This document shows positions 1 through 8,640 of a stretch of DNA of 64,000 nt, piece by piece. Below the pieces are notes generated by a model. It was not told where the DNA came from and ran no database searches. It worked only from the letters and a program-made list of their open reading frames with translations. This stretch comes from Arthrobacter silvisoli (lineage in GTDB: Bacteria > Actinomycetota > Actinomycetes > Actinomycetales > Micrococcaceae): NCBI RefSeq assembly GCF_003369445.1, contig NZ_QRCU01000077.1:248001-312000 (forward strand), written 5' to 3'. The first letter of the stretch is position 1, and every line of letters starts with the position of its first letter. The position numbers and the translations under genes are program-made.

Positions 1-2
1 GC

Positions 3-584
3 GGAAAGTTCACCACCTACCGCGTCATGGCCAAGGACGCCGTGGATGAAGCCACCAGGGCCATGGACGAGCGCGTTCCCGCCAGTTGCACCGAGACCAT
101 CCCACTGCTCGGAGCCGAAGGCTTCAAGGCCGCCTGGAACCGCAGGTCCCGGATGGCGGAGGAATCCGGCGTGCACGTGGCACGCGTGGAACACCTGCTT
201 AACCGCTACGGTTCCATGACCACCGACGTCCTGGCGCTGATCACCGAGTCGCTGGAACTCGCTGAGCCCTTGCCGGGCGCCGACGACTACCTGGCCGCCG
301 AGGTTGTCTACGCCGCCACGCACGAAGGTGCCAGGCACGTGCATGACGTCCTGACCCGCCGGACCCGCATTTCCATCGAGGCGTGGGACCGGGGAGTGTC
401 CGCCGTGCCCGTAGTCGCTAAGCTGATGGGAGAAATCCTCGGCTGGAGCGATGCGCAGCGGGAAAGCGAAATCAAGCACTACCTTGCCCGTGTCGAAGCG
501 GAACGGCTCAGCCAGGAGCAGCCCGACGACGAGTCGGCCGACGCTGCCCGCATGGGGGTTGATGACATCGTTCCCTTGCGCTGA
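3..584 (+). CDS. glpD: Glycerol-3-phosphate dehydrogenase, C-terminal part (5' end outside window)
   Basis: The reading frame is already open at the window edge and only about the last 193 residues are present; full-length GlpD is close to 580 aa. The visible part begins with GKFTTYRVMAKDAVDEA, the junction between the FAD-binding domain and the helical C-terminal domain of GlpD/GlpA enzymes. It continues with the typical motif RYGS and the C-terminal DAO_C-like helices. The enzyme oxidises glycerol 3-phosphate to dihydroxyacetone phosphate with FAD and passes electrons to the quinone pool at the membrane. The tail is Asp/Glu rich. A lone PTS EIIA gene follows after 54 nt on the same strand. 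Confidence 0.9.
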   Translation, partial: GKFTTYRVMAKDAVDEATRAMDERVPASCTETIPLLGAEGFKAAWNRRSRMAEESGVHVARVEHLLNRYGSMTTDVLALITESLELAEPLPGADDYLAAEVVYAATHEGARHVHDVLTRRTRISIEAWDRGVSAVPVVAKLMGEILGWSDAQRESEIKHYLARVEAERLSQEQPDDESADAARMGVDDIVPLR

Positions 585-638
585 GCCCGGCGCGGGGACA
601 GCCACGCCTGGGGGAGACGAACACTGAAGGGAATCACT

Positions 639-1127
639 TTGGCGGAAACACTGGACCCGTATGATGCGGACCTGACCACACCGGACCTGGTCATCCTCGA
701 AATGGAAGCCACGGATAAGAGTGACGCCGCCGCGCAGCTTGCCGAACGTCTCCACGCCCACGGCCGCATCACGGACCTCGAGGGCTTCCTGGGCCAGGTC
801 AACGCCCGCGAGCACCAGATGGCCACCGGGCTGCCAGGGGGCATCGGGCTGCCGCATGCCCGCAGCGAATTCGTCTCCCGGATCTCCATCGCCGTGGGCG
901 TCACCAAGTTCGGGCACGCCCTCGACTTCGGCGCCGCGGACGGGCCGGCCACCCTGGTCCTGCTGATCGCCACGCCGCCCAGTTCCTTCTCCGACCACCT
1001 CGAAGTCCTGGCCACCATGGCCCGTTCGCTGTCCAAGGAATCCTTCCGGGAATCCCTGCGGCGCGCCCACGATCCCGAAGTCATCGCCGAGCTGATCAAC
1101 TCCAGCCTGGTGTTCTTCGACCACTGA
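639..1127 (+). CDS. PTS EIIA domain protein (fructose/mannitol type)
   Basis: This 162-aa protein is a single PTS_EIIA type-2 domain. The phosphorylatable histidine is H73 in the motif GGIGLPHA, followed by the usual hydrophobic strand near residues 108-114 (VLLIATP). EIIA accepts phosphate from HPr and passes it to a sugar-specific EIIB. No EIIB or EIIC gene lies nearby, so the substrate is unknown and it may serve a distant permease or act as a regulator. The start is a TTG chosen because GAAGGGA lies about 6 nt upstream and the family N-terminus begins shortly after it. Confidence 0.85.
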   Translation: MAETLDPYDADLTTPDLVILEMEATDKSDAAAQLAERLHAHGRITDLEGFLGQVNAREHQMATGLPGGIGLPHARSEFVSRISIAVGVTKFGHALDFGAADGPATLVLLIATPPSSFSDHLEVLATMARSLSKESFRESLRRAHDPEVIAELINSSLVFFDH

Positions 1128-1187
1128 GATCGGGGCAGGACTGACTGACCCTTGGAGCGCGTTTAGCCGTTCTACAGCCTGACGAAG

Positions 1188-1193
1188 TACGGT
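1188..1193 (+). promoter_or_regulatory. Putative -10 box, leaderless start of SURF1 gene
   Basis: TACGGT lies 6 nt before the GTG start at 1200 and there is no Shine-Dalgarno sequence. This spacing would place the transcript start at or next to the start codon. No clear -35 hexamer is visible. Confidence 0.4.
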
Positions 1194-1199
1194 TAAGGG

Positions 1200-2036
1200 G
1201 TGTTGAAAACCGCTCTGAAACCCCGCTGGATCGCAGGGCTCGTCTTTGCGCTCCTGCTTTCCGGGGTGTTCGTGCTGCTGAGCCAGTGGCAGTTCGGACG
1301 ATCCACCCAGAGCGAGGTTCCCGTCTCTCCGCAGATCGAGGAAACCAAGGCCCTCACCACCGTCCTGCAGCCCGGCACCTTCTTCCCCGGTGCCGTCGCG
1401 GACCAGATGGTCAGCGCCACCGGCAGCTACGATCCCGCCAAGCAGGTCGTCGTCGAGGGCCGCCTGAAGGACGGCAAGAAAGGGTACTGGGTCGTCTCGG
1501 CTTTCGCCGTCGACGGCGCACCCGTCCTCCGCGGTGCCGGAGCCTCGGCGAGGACCTGGATTCCGGTGGCCCGCGCCTGGGTGGCTGAGCCCGGCCAGGC
1601 CGTCCCGCCGCCGTCGGGCACCATTGAGCTGACCGGACGCCTGCTTCCTTCGGAAGCCCCGCTGCCGAACGTCGACGCCGGTGCGGGACGCGCCTCGGCG
1701 GTCTCGGTCGCCGAACTCATCAACCGCTGGGACGTGTCCAGCTACCCGGGGTTCGTTGCGGCCAGCGCCGAAAGCAGCGGCGGCAAGGCAGTGGACCTGC
1801 CCGTGGACATGAAGCCTCTCAACATCCCGGCCCAGCCGCCGGCGCAGCAGATCAACTGGCTGAACCTCTTCTACTCCGTGGAGTGGGTGGTCTTCGCCGG
1901 CTTCGCTCTTTACATCTGGTGGCGCCTGGTGGCCGACGACTACCGCCGCGACCTTGAAGAGGACGTCCCCGACGATGAGCCCGGGCACGACGAAACACCA
2001 ACAGCAAGCGATCCAGAACAAAAGGTACAGCCATGA
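1200..2036 (+). CDS. SURF1 family cytochrome oxidase biogenesis protein
   Basis: This 278-aa membrane protein has the SURF1 architecture: one TM helix near residues 10-27 ending in QWQFGR, a large extracytoplasmic domain, and a second TM helix around residues 222-243 (FYSVEWVVFAGFALYIWW). SURF1 proteins help insert heme a into the aa3-type terminal oxidase. The C-terminal tail after the second helix is acidic. The gene overlaps the next one by 4 nt (ATGA), indicating translational coupling to the DUF3817 protein. The start is a GTG six nt after a -10-like box, so the mRNA is probably leaderless. Confidence 0.85.
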   Translation: MLKTALKPRWIAGLVFALLLSGVFVLLSQWQFGRSTQSEVPVSPQIEETKALTTVLQPGTFFPGAVADQMVSATGSYDPAKQVVVEGRLKDGKKGYWVVSAFAVDGAPVLRGAGASARTWIPVARAWVAEPGQAVPPPSGTIELTGRLLPSEAPLPNVDAGAGRASAVSVAELINRWDVSSYPGFVAASAESSGGKAVDLPVDMKPLNIPAQPPAQQINWLNLFYSVEWVVFAGFALYIWWRLVADDYRRDLEEDVPDDEPGHDETPTASDPEQKVQP

Positions 2037-2575
2037 TTGAGCCGAAACCGGCAGTCCCCTCCAACGAATCGGACACGTCGAAGCCCGGCGCCTCCCAGTC
2101 CGGCGCAACGGGCCGTCCGGCCGCCAAGAAGCGCCGCTTCGGCGGGACCGAAGCGCAGATCCGCTCGGCGCTGAAGTTCTACAAGCTGATGGCCTACCTC
2201 ACCGGCATCATGCTCCTGCTGCTGTGCATCGAACTGGTCGCCCGCTACCTGTTCAACGTCTCGCTTTACGCGGGCGGCACCGACGCGCTGACCGGCCGCC
2301 CCTTTGGCTTCGGCCTGGCGGGTTCGGACCCCAAGGGGGTCATCGGCGGCGTGAACCTGTCGGTGATGGTGCTGATCGTCCACGGCTGGATGTACGTGGT
2401 GTACTTGATCTCGGACTTCCGGCTGTGGTCCCTCATGCGCTGGCCGTTCACCAAGTTCATCCTGCTCGCACTGGGGGGCGTGGTGCCGCTGATGTCCTTC
2501 ATCGTGGAGAAGAAGTTCCACGCCGAGGTCGAGGCTGAACTGGCCGCCAACCCGCAGGCGTCAAAGCGCTACTGA
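2033..2575 (+). CDS. DUF3817 family integral membrane protein
   Basis: This 180-aa protein has a basic, Pro/Ser-rich N-terminus of about 45 residues, then KFYKLMAYLTGIMLLLLCIE, which is characteristic of DUF3817. Two further hydrophobic segments follow around residues 105-125 and 135-160. The family is common in actinobacteria next to guaA and cytochrome oxidase assembly genes; its function is unknown. The ATG overlaps the SURF1 stop codon, so the two form one transcription unit. Confidence 0.8.
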   Translation: MIEPKPAVPSNESDTSKPGASQSGATGRPAAKKRRFGGTEAQIRSALKFYKLMAYLTGIMLLLLCIELVARYLFNVSLYAGGTDALTGRPFGFGLAGSDPKGVIGGVNLSVMVLIVHGWMYVVYLISDFRLWSLMRWPFTKFILLALGGVVPLMSFIVEKKFHAEVEAELAANPQASKRY

Positions 2576-2683
2576 GTCCGACGGGGCGCAGCTGAACTCT
2601 TCCGGGTGTGAGATTGGCGACGTACGACCCGTTTTGGGCGGCCGTTGGCGGGGCCCGAGATGCACCGGGGCAGCCGGGCAAAG

Positions 2684-2689
2684 TAGGCT
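2684..2689 (+). promoter_or_regulatory. Putative -10 box of guaA (leaderless)
   Basis: TAGGCT lies 6 nt upstream of the GTG start at 2696, and no ribosome-binding site is present. No convincing -35 element is seen. Confidence 0.4.
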
Positions 2690-2695
2690 GTTCTG

Positions 2696-4285
2696 GTGAC
2701 TACTCCCACCGCGCCCCAGACTTCCCAGAAGCCGGTGCTGGTTGTTGACTACGGTGCCCAGTACGCGCAGCTGATTGCCCGCCGCGTCCGTGAAGCAAAC
2801 GTGTATTCGGAAATCGTTCCGCACACCTTCACCACCGAGCAGCTCCTGGCCAAGAACCCGGCAGCGATCATCCTTTCCGGCGGCCCCTCCAGCGTTTACG
2901 CCGAGGGTGCTCCGAGCGTTGGAGCCGAGCTGTTCGAAGCCGGCGTCCCGGTCTTCGGCATCTGCTACGGCTTCCAGGCCATGGCCAACGCGCTGGGCGG
3001 CAAGGTAGCCCAGACCGGCCTGCGCGAATACGGTGCCACCGAAGCCACCACCGTGGGCGCCGCACGCTCCATCCTCGAGGGGACCCCCGAGTCCCAGAAC
3101 ACCTGGATGAGCCACGGCGACTCCGTGCACGAAGCACCGGCAGGCTTCGAGGTCCTGGCCACCACGGCAGGCGCTCCCGTGGCGGCGTTCGCCAACGAGG
3201 AAAAGGGTCTCTACGGCGTGCAGTGGCACCCCGAGGTGAAGCACTCCACCAACGGCCAGCAGGTCCTGGAGAACTTCCTCTTCAAGGGCGCCAAGCTCGA
3301 GCCCAACTGGACCACTGGCAACATCGTCGAAGAGCAGGTCGAGCGGATCCGCGAGCAGATCGGCGACTCCAAGGTCATCTGCGGCCTGTCCGGCGGCGTT
3401 GACTCCGCCGTCGCCGCTGCCTTGGTGCAGCGCGCCGTCGGCGACCAGCTCACCTGCGTGTTCGTTGACCACGGTCTGCTGCGCGAGGGCGAGGCCGAGC
3501 AGGTCGAACGCGACTTTGTCGCCGCCACTGGCGTGAACCTCTACGTGGCCAACGAACAGGAGCGCTTCCTGAACGCCCTGGCCGGCGTGAGCGACCCCGA
3601 AACCAAGCGCAAAATCATCGGCCGCGAGTTCATCCGCGCCTTCGAGGAAGCCGAGCGGGCCATCATCGCCCAAGCCGCTTCCGAAGGGGAGAGCATCAAG
3701 TTCCTCGTCCAGGGCACCCTGTACCCGGACGTCGTCGAATCCGGCGGCGGCGAGGGTGCAGCGAACATCAAGAGCCACCACAACGTGGGCGGCCTCCCCG
3801 AGGACCTGCAGTTCGAACTCGTTGAACCGCTCCGCGCCCTGTTCAAGGACGAGGTCCGCGCCGTGGGCGCCCAGCTCGGCCTGCCCCAGGAAATCGTCGG
3901 ACGCCAGCCCTTCCCGGGCCCGGGACTCGGCATCCGCATCGTCGGTGAGGTCACAAAGGAACGCCTGGACCTGCTGCGCAAGGCCGACGCCATCGCCCGC
4001 GCGGAGCTGACCGCCGCCGGCCTCGACCATGAGGTGTGGCAGATGCCGGTCGTGCTGCTGGCTGATGTCCGCAGTGTCGGCGTCCAGGGTGACGGCCGCA
4101 CCTACGGCCACCCGATCGTGCTGCGCCCCGTGTCCTCCGAAGATGCCATGACCGCCGACTGGTCGCGCCTTCCCTACGAGCTGCTGGCCCGGATTTCGAA
4201 CCGGATCACCAATGAGGTCGACGGCGTCAACCGTGTTGTGCTCGATGTGACCAGCAAGCCGCCGGGAACCATCGAGTGGGAATAA
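2696..4285 (+). CDS. guaA: GMP synthase (glutamine-hydrolysing)
   Basis: GuaA converts XMP, glutamine and ATP to GMP. The 529-aa protein carries the class I glutamine amidotransferase domain at residues 14-200, with nucleophile C90 in GICYGFQ and the catalytic pair H178/E180 in QWHPE. The ATP pyrophosphatase loop SGGVDS is at residues 232-237. The C-terminal dimerisation domain ends with the invariant KPPGTIEWE. Length and domain order are standard. The GTG start sits 6 nt after a -10-like TAGGCT. A strong terminator follows directly. Confidence 0.98.
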   Translation: MTTPTAPQTSQKPVLVVDYGAQYAQLIARRVREANVYSEIVPHTFTTEQLLAKNPAAIILSGGPSSVYAEGAPSVGAELFEAGVPVFGICYGFQAMANALGGKVAQTGLREYGATEATTVGAARSILEGTPESQNTWMSHGDSVHEAPAGFEVLATTAGAPVAAFANEEKGLYGVQWHPEVKHSTNGQQVLENFLFKGAKLEPNWTTGNIVEEQVERIREQIGDSKVICGLSGGVDSAVAAALVQRAVGDQLTCVFVDHGLLREGEAEQVERDFVAATGVNLYVANEQERFLNALAGVSDPETKRKIIGREFIRAFEEAERAIIAQAASEGESIKFLVQGTLYPDVVESGGGEGAANIKSHHNVGGLPEDLQFELVEPLRALFKDEVRAVGAQLGLPQEIVGRQPFPGPGLGIRIVGEVTKERLDLLRKADAIARAELTAAGLDHEVWQMPVVLLADVRSVGVQGDGRTYGHPIVLRPVSSEDAMTADWSRLPYELLARISNRITNEVDGVNRVVLDVTSKPPGTIEWE

Positions 4286-4292
4286 GGTCCTG

Positions 4293-4333
4293 AGTGGCCG
4301 GCCTCTTTGTAAGAGGCCGGCCACTTGCTTTTT
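4293..4333 (+). terminator. Intrinsic terminator of guaA
   Basis: A perfect 15-bp stem (4293-4307 paired with 4311-4325) closes a 3-nt loop and is followed by TGCTTTTT. It lies 8 nt after the guaA stop codon. Confidence 0.92.
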
Positions 4334-4401
4334 CCGGCTGAATCACGGGGAATTTGGCCGGCGGCCAGTGTTGCGGTCCCTCGGGCCCAGCCGTTTCCGG
4401 C

Positions 4402-4407
4402 TACCCT
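4402..4407 (+). promoter_or_regulatory. Putative -10 box of the helicase-like gene
   Basis: TACCCT ends 7 nt before the ATG at 4415. It follows the guaA terminator, which argues for an independent, leaderless transcript. No good -35 hexamer is found. Confidence 0.35.
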
Positions 4408-4414
4408 CGAAAGT

Positions 4415-7400
4415 ATGCCGATTTGGTCCAAGTCGTCTCAAGCCAGCACAGAAAAGAAGGCAGCGGTGTCTGTAGGTCATAGCCAGGAGGAGAGCTCCGC
4501 GGAGCTCAGGAAGTGGCTCTCCGGGCTGAAATCGGTAACTGGTGCAGACACCATGCTGCGCTTCGTGAAAACCCCCGAAGGTTCAATCGACCTCAGCAGC
4601 GGCCATCCTTCCGGGCTTGCCCAGCTCCTGGCCGGACGCCGCACCCGGCTCTCCACGCTGATCAGGGACCGCCAGCAGTACATCGTGGCCGCACGGGCGG
4701 CACGCAACCTGCGTTCGAAGATCTTCGAACTGTCGAACGACCGCGGCGTGGACGCCGGCTACCTGTCCTGCGGGACCGTCGTCTGGACATCCGCCGTCGG
4801 CGGGAAGCCGCAGCGTGTTTCCGCCCCGGTGATGCTTGCCGGCATTTCCCTGACCGCACGCCCCGGCGAGGACGACTACGAGCTCCAGCTCACGGAGCAG
4901 GCCACCATCAATCCGGCCCTGGTCCGGCACTTGAAGACAGTCCACGGCATCGTGTTCGACTCCGCAGCGGTCGGCCGCATGGCGTACAACACGGCCCGGC
5001 TGGATCCCCTGCCCGTCCTCGACCGGATCGGCACGCTTGTCAAGCCGATCCATGGCGCGGAAGTTACCCCGAACCTCCTCGTGACCACCCTCGCGGATCT
5101 CTCCGGCAACCTGGACGATCCGTGGATCAACGAAGGCAACACGGTCGTTGCTTCATTGTCGGAACGTGCCAACGGCGGGGACGTCGTGCCCGCCCCTGTG
5201 CAGCAGGGGCGGTTCCCGGGCCTTGACGAACGCGACCCAGCCGACGAGTTGCTGCTTCTCGACGCCGATACCGACCAGCAGTACGTGATCGATGCCGCCC
5301 GCGCCGGGGACTCGCTCGTGGTGAGCACGCCTCCCGGCAGCGGGCAGACGCAGACCGCGATCAACACCATCGGCGCCCTGGTCGGCGAAGGCAAGTCCGT
5401 CCTGGTGGTGGGGGAGCGGCGCACCAGCCTCAACGCACTCGCCAGCGGCATGGAAGCCCTGGGCCTCGAATCCCTGATCTTCCGGCCCGGGAACGGCGTT
5501 CCGGCACAGCAGCTCAAGACGCAGCTGGTGAGCGCCATCATCCGCAACGAAAAATCCCTCGAACCGCAGCTCGCCAATCTGCACAAAACCCTCGTTGAGC
5601 ACCGGCACGCACTCATGGACCACGTTGCCTCCCTGCACAACGTCCGCGAACGGTGGGGATGCTCCCCGTACCAGGCAATGCAGTCCTTGGCGGAGCTGAC
5701 CTCAATCCACCCCGCCCCCGCCACCACGGTCCGCCTGAAGCGCAGCGTGCTGGACAGCATCAAGGACCGTGAGGAACTGGCCGGGCGCCTGCGCCGCGCG
5801 GCCGAACTGGGCAGCTTCAGCAGCGCCGCCGTCAACAGCCCCTGGTACGGAGCCCGCTTGGTCACCCGCAAGGAGACCGAAGAAGCGCAGCAACTGGCCC
5901 GGGCCGCCTACGAGCAGCTGCCGGCCCTTCGGGAACGCCTGGTGGCACTCGCCGAGCACTCCGAGATCAGGCTGGGAGCCACCTTCGCCGAATGGGGAGC
6001 CCAGCTGGAACTCTTGATGGCCGTCAGGGAAAGCCTGGACAAGTTCACCCCGGATATCTTCGACCGGCCAGTCCATGACCTTATCTCCGCCACGGCCTCC
6101 TCCGCCTGGCGGCGGGAACGCGGCCTGGAAATGCCTTCGATGCAGCGTTCGCGGCTGCGCCGCGTGGCCAAGGAGTACGTCCGGCCCGGCGTGCACATCG
6201 CCGATCTGCACAGCTCCCTCGTCCTGGTCCAGGAACAGCGCAGCCTCTGGGCCAACTACGCCACGAGCCAGCGGCACCCGTCGGTTCCGTCCGGGCTCGC
6301 CGAGCTCGGACGCGCGTACCGCGACCTTGACGGCGAACTGGTCCGCCTTGCCGCGTGCCTCAACCACACCCGCGACGGCGGCAAGCTCCACGAGACCCCC
6401 TACGCGGAGCTCATGGCGCGACTGGAGTCCCTCGTGGCGGACACCGAGACGCTGGAAACACTCCCCGAGCGCACGCTGCTTATCGAGAACATGCGCGAGC
6501 ACGGCCTCGGCGAACTGCTCGCCGACCTGGCCGCCCGTGAGGTAGGGCCGGAGTCTGTTGCGGCGGAGCTCGACCTGGCCTGGTGGCAGTCCGCGCTCGA
6601 GGCCATGATCAGCGGCGACGACTACCTGGCCATGTCCGACGGCGAGTCCCTCCGGAAACTTGAAGCCGAGTATCGCCTGGCGGACCAGGCTCACGTGGCC
6701 AGCGGCGCCGCCCGGCTGCGTTGGCAGCTTGCCGAACGCTGGCGTGCGGGCATCGCCGCGCAGCCACGCCAGGCCGAGCTCCTCAGGAACCTCATCAAGG
6801 ACGGCCGGATAACCCTGCAGGCACTGAGCGCCCAGGCTCCGGAGCTGGTGCCGTTGCTGGTGCCCGTCTGGTCCCTGAGCCCGCACCTGTTGACGGGCCT
6901 GCTTCCCGTGGCGCAGTCCTTCGACGCCGTCGTGATCCTGGACGCGGCATCGACCTCGCTGCAGGCCGCGCTCCCCGCGATCGCCCGGGCCAAGCAGGTC
7001 ATCGCCTTCGGCGACCCGAAGACCTCCGTCGCACGCAGCTTCAGCGTGGCCGTGGAGCCCAGGATTTCCGGCGCAGCCGGCCAGGAAACCGTGGACAGTG
7101 CCTTCGGCGCCCTCGCCGGGGTCCTGCCCACGTGGCAGCTGAACTGGATCTACCGTGCGGTGGATGAGGACCTTGTCCTGCAGCTGAGCAAGAACCACTA
7201 TGACGGAGGCCTGCGCAGGCTGCCCGACGGCCAGTCGGTCACCGGGTTGGACCGTTCCGTGCTGGTGGAATACATCCCCGACGGTACCGGGCTGCCCAGT
7301 TCCGACCACGAAGGGGTTGAATCGGTGGCGGCCGAGGTCAACCGGGTGGTCGACCTCGTCTTCGAACACGCCAGCCAGCGGCCCAGGACCTCCCTGGCCG

Positions 7401-8365
7401 TGGTGACAGCAAGCCTGCGGCACGCCGCCAGGATCGGCGAGGCCATCCGCCTCCAGTTGCCGAACCACCCGCTCCTCGCAGGCTTCTTCAGCGCCGGCCC
7501 GGAATCGTTCCGCGTAGTGGATCTCGAACGCGCACAGGGCCTGGTCCGGGACCATATCATCTTCTCCCTCGGCTATGGCCGCACTCCGCATGGACGGGCG
7601 CTGCACAGCTTCGGACCGCTGTCCGTGGAGGGCGGTCGGAGCAAGTTCGCCCTTGCCATGACCCGGGCACGACAGTCCCTGCACGTACTGAGCTGCTTCC
7701 GTCCGGAAGACCTCGACCTCGACAGGCTCTCCCACGGCGCCGTGGACTTCTACGAGCTGCTGGACCGCGAAGTTTCGGGCAACACCACGCTTGGGACGCC
7801 GGCGATCAGGGCCGCCGCCAGCGAGCAGGCCCTTGGCGAGGATCCCCTCGTGGCGGACCTGGGGGAGCGGCTGCGTGCCCGCGGCGCCCGTGTCTGGCAC
7901 CACTACGACGGCGTCCTGGACATCGCTGCCGCAGCGGACCCGGTGCTCACCATCGGGCGGGATGACAGTGAAATGCCGACTCCCGTGGCCATCGAATCCG
8001 ACGGTACCGAGCGTTACCGGCTCATGAGCGTCAGGGAGCGCAGCAGGCTCCGCCCGCAACTGCTTGAACGCATGGGCTGGCGTTACATGTCCCTGTGGAC
8101 CATCGAAGTCTTCACGGACCCGTCTTCCTGCGCCGACAGGATCGCTTCCTACCTCGGACTGGAGACGGCTGGGCGGCCCTACGCAGCGGCGGAACAAGGT
8201 TTCCTGGACCTTCAGGATGACGATCCGGACACCGGTGACGGAGCCACGGTTGAGGCCGGCCCGGGCGACCGGAGTGGAGGACAATTGGAACCGGACCACG
8301 GCCGGTCCCCGGGGACGGACGCGGAAACGCCGGCAGACCCGGAACAGCAACAAGAAGCGGAGTAG
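4415..8365 (+). CDS. Helicase-like protein with degenerate ATPase motifs and nuclease-like C-terminus
   Basis: This 1316-aa protein has the layout of large DUF4011/AAA_11-type SF1 helicases: an N-terminal domain (1-290), a first RecA half, a long helical insertion (about 360-780), a second RecA half (about 820-1125) and a C-terminal region resembling the REase-fold MTES_1575 domain (about 1155-1255). The expected Walker A GxGKT reads GSGQT, with Q311 in place of Lys. The expected motif II DEAS reads DAAS (843-846), so the catalytic Glu is Ala. Motif III survives as GDPK (866-869), and motif VI as AMTRAR. The C-terminal region keeps AIESDG and a later GW. ATP hydrolysis is therefore unlikely, while DNA binding or nuclease activity may remain. 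An upstream TTG at 4325 lies inside the guaA terminator and was rejected; the ATG after a -10-like box was chosen. Function is unknown. Confidence 0.72.
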   Translation: MPIWSKSSQASTEKKAAVSVGHSQEESSAELRKWLSGLKSVTGADTMLRFVKTPEGSIDLSSGHPSGLAQLLAGRRTRLSTLIRDRQQYIVAARAARNLRSKIFELSNDRGVDAGYLSCGTVVWTSAVGGKPQRVSAPVMLAGISLTARPGEDDYELQLTEQATINPALVRHLKTVHGIVFDSAAVGRMAYNTARLDPLPVLDRIGTLVKPIHGAEVTPNLLVTTLADLSGNLDDPWINEGNTVVASLSERANGGDVVPAPVQQGRFPGLDERDPADELLLLDADTDQQYVIDAARAGDSLVVSTPPGSGQTQTAINTIGALVGEGKSVLVVGERRTSLNALASGMEALGLESLIFRPGNGVPAQQLKTQLVSAIIRNEKSLEPQLANLHKTLVEHRHALMDHVASLHNVRERWGCSPYQAMQSLAELTSIHPAPATTVRLKRSVLDSIKDREELAGRLRRAAELGSFSSAAVNSPWYGARLVTRKETEEAQQLARAAYEQLPALRERLVALAEHSEIRLGATFAEWGAQLELLMAVRESLDKFTPDIFDRPVHDLISATASSAWRRERGLEMPSMQRSRLRRVAKEYVRPGVHIADLHSSLVLVQEQRSLWANYATSQRHPSVPSGLAELGRAYRDLDGELVRLAACLNHTRDGGKLHETPYAELMARLESLVADTETLETLPERTLLIENMREHGLGELLADLAAREVGPESVAAELDLAWWQSALEAMISGDDYLAMSDGESLRKLEAEYRLADQAHVASGAARLRWQLAERWRAGIAAQPRQAELLRNLIKDGRITLQALSAQAPELVPLLVPVWSLSPHLLTGLLPVAQSFDAVVILDAASTSLQAALPAIARAKQVIAFGDPKTSVARSFSVAVEPRISGAAGQETVDSAFGALAGVLPTWQLNWIYRAVDEDLVLQLSKNHYDGGLRRLPDGQSVTGLDRSVLVEYIPDGTGLPSSDHEGVESVAAEVNRVVDLVFEHASQRPRTSLAVVTASLRHAARIGEAIRLQLPNHPLLAGFFSAGPESFRVVDLERAQGLVRDHIIFSLGYGRTPHGRALHSFGPLSVEGGRSKFALAMTRARQSLHVLSCFRPEDLDLDRLSHGAVDFYELLDREVSGNTTLGTPAIRAAASEQALGEDPLVADLGERLRARGARVWHHYDGVLDIAAAADPVLTIGRDDSEMPTPVAIESDGTERYRLMSVRERSRLRPQLLERMGWRYMSLWTIEVFTDPSSCADRIASYLGLETAGRPYAAAEQGFLDLQDDDPDTGDGATVEAGPGDRSGGQLEPDHGRSPGTDAETPADPEQQQEAE

Positions 8366-8371
8366 TGCAGC

Positions 8372-8596
8372 ATGGACGCCGAAGCCCGGGACGGGGAAAA
8401 TGCCGAGGGCAGCCCGGAAGGCGCGCACGCAGGAAAATCCGGTCAGCATCGGAAACCCGCCAAGCGGCGGAAACCCTCGCCCGAAGGCGTCCTGCCGAAA
8501 GTCGCGTCTGAAGATGAGCCCCGCAGCTGGGGCGACGACGGCGGTTACGACCACGACGCGTGGCTGAAGGAGCAGCGTCCCCCGCACTGGGGCTGA
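8372..8596 (+). CDS. Small hydrophilic protein downstream of helicase-like gene
   Basis: This 74-aa protein has no hydrophobic segment. It has a charged, Gly/Glu-rich first half, a basic patch KPAKRRKPSPEG in the middle and an acidic, aromatic C-terminus ending DAWLKEQRPPHWG. The ATG is 6 nt after the stop of the helicase-like gene, so the two are probably co-transcribed. I do not recognise a characterised family. The distinct C-terminal motif looks conserved rather than random, and the gene does not overlap any better candidate. Confidence 0.6.
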   Translation: MDAEARDGENAEGSPEGAHAGKSGQHRKPAKRRKPSPEGVLPKVASEDEPRSWGDDGGYDHDAWLKEQRPPHWG

Positions 8597-8610
8597 ACGG
8601 CCAGGGCCTG

Positions 8611-8640
8611 CTGTTCACGATCCTGCTGTTCACGATCCTG
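8611..8640. repeat. Perfect 15-bp tandem duplication
   Basis: CTGTTCACGATCCTG occurs twice without a gap. It spans the stop codon of the minus-strand SAF protein gene; because 15 bp is five codons and each copy contains the same in-frame stop, the protein end is unchanged. Confidence 0.85.

Noticed and set aside
2561..4324. 587-codon open frame on the minus strand opposite guaA
   Set aside because: It is the antisense shadow of guaA in GC-rich DNA, has no ribosome-binding site and no recognisable domain.
4325..4414. Longer N-terminus of the helicase-like protein from a TTG at 4325
   Set aside because: The codon lies in the guaA terminator stem and a -10-like box sits just before the ATG at 4415.
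5702..8587. 961-codon open frame on the minus strand opposite the helicase-like gene
   Set aside because: Low-complexity Gly/Ala/Val/His composition typical of antisense frames; the plus frame has clear helicase motifs.
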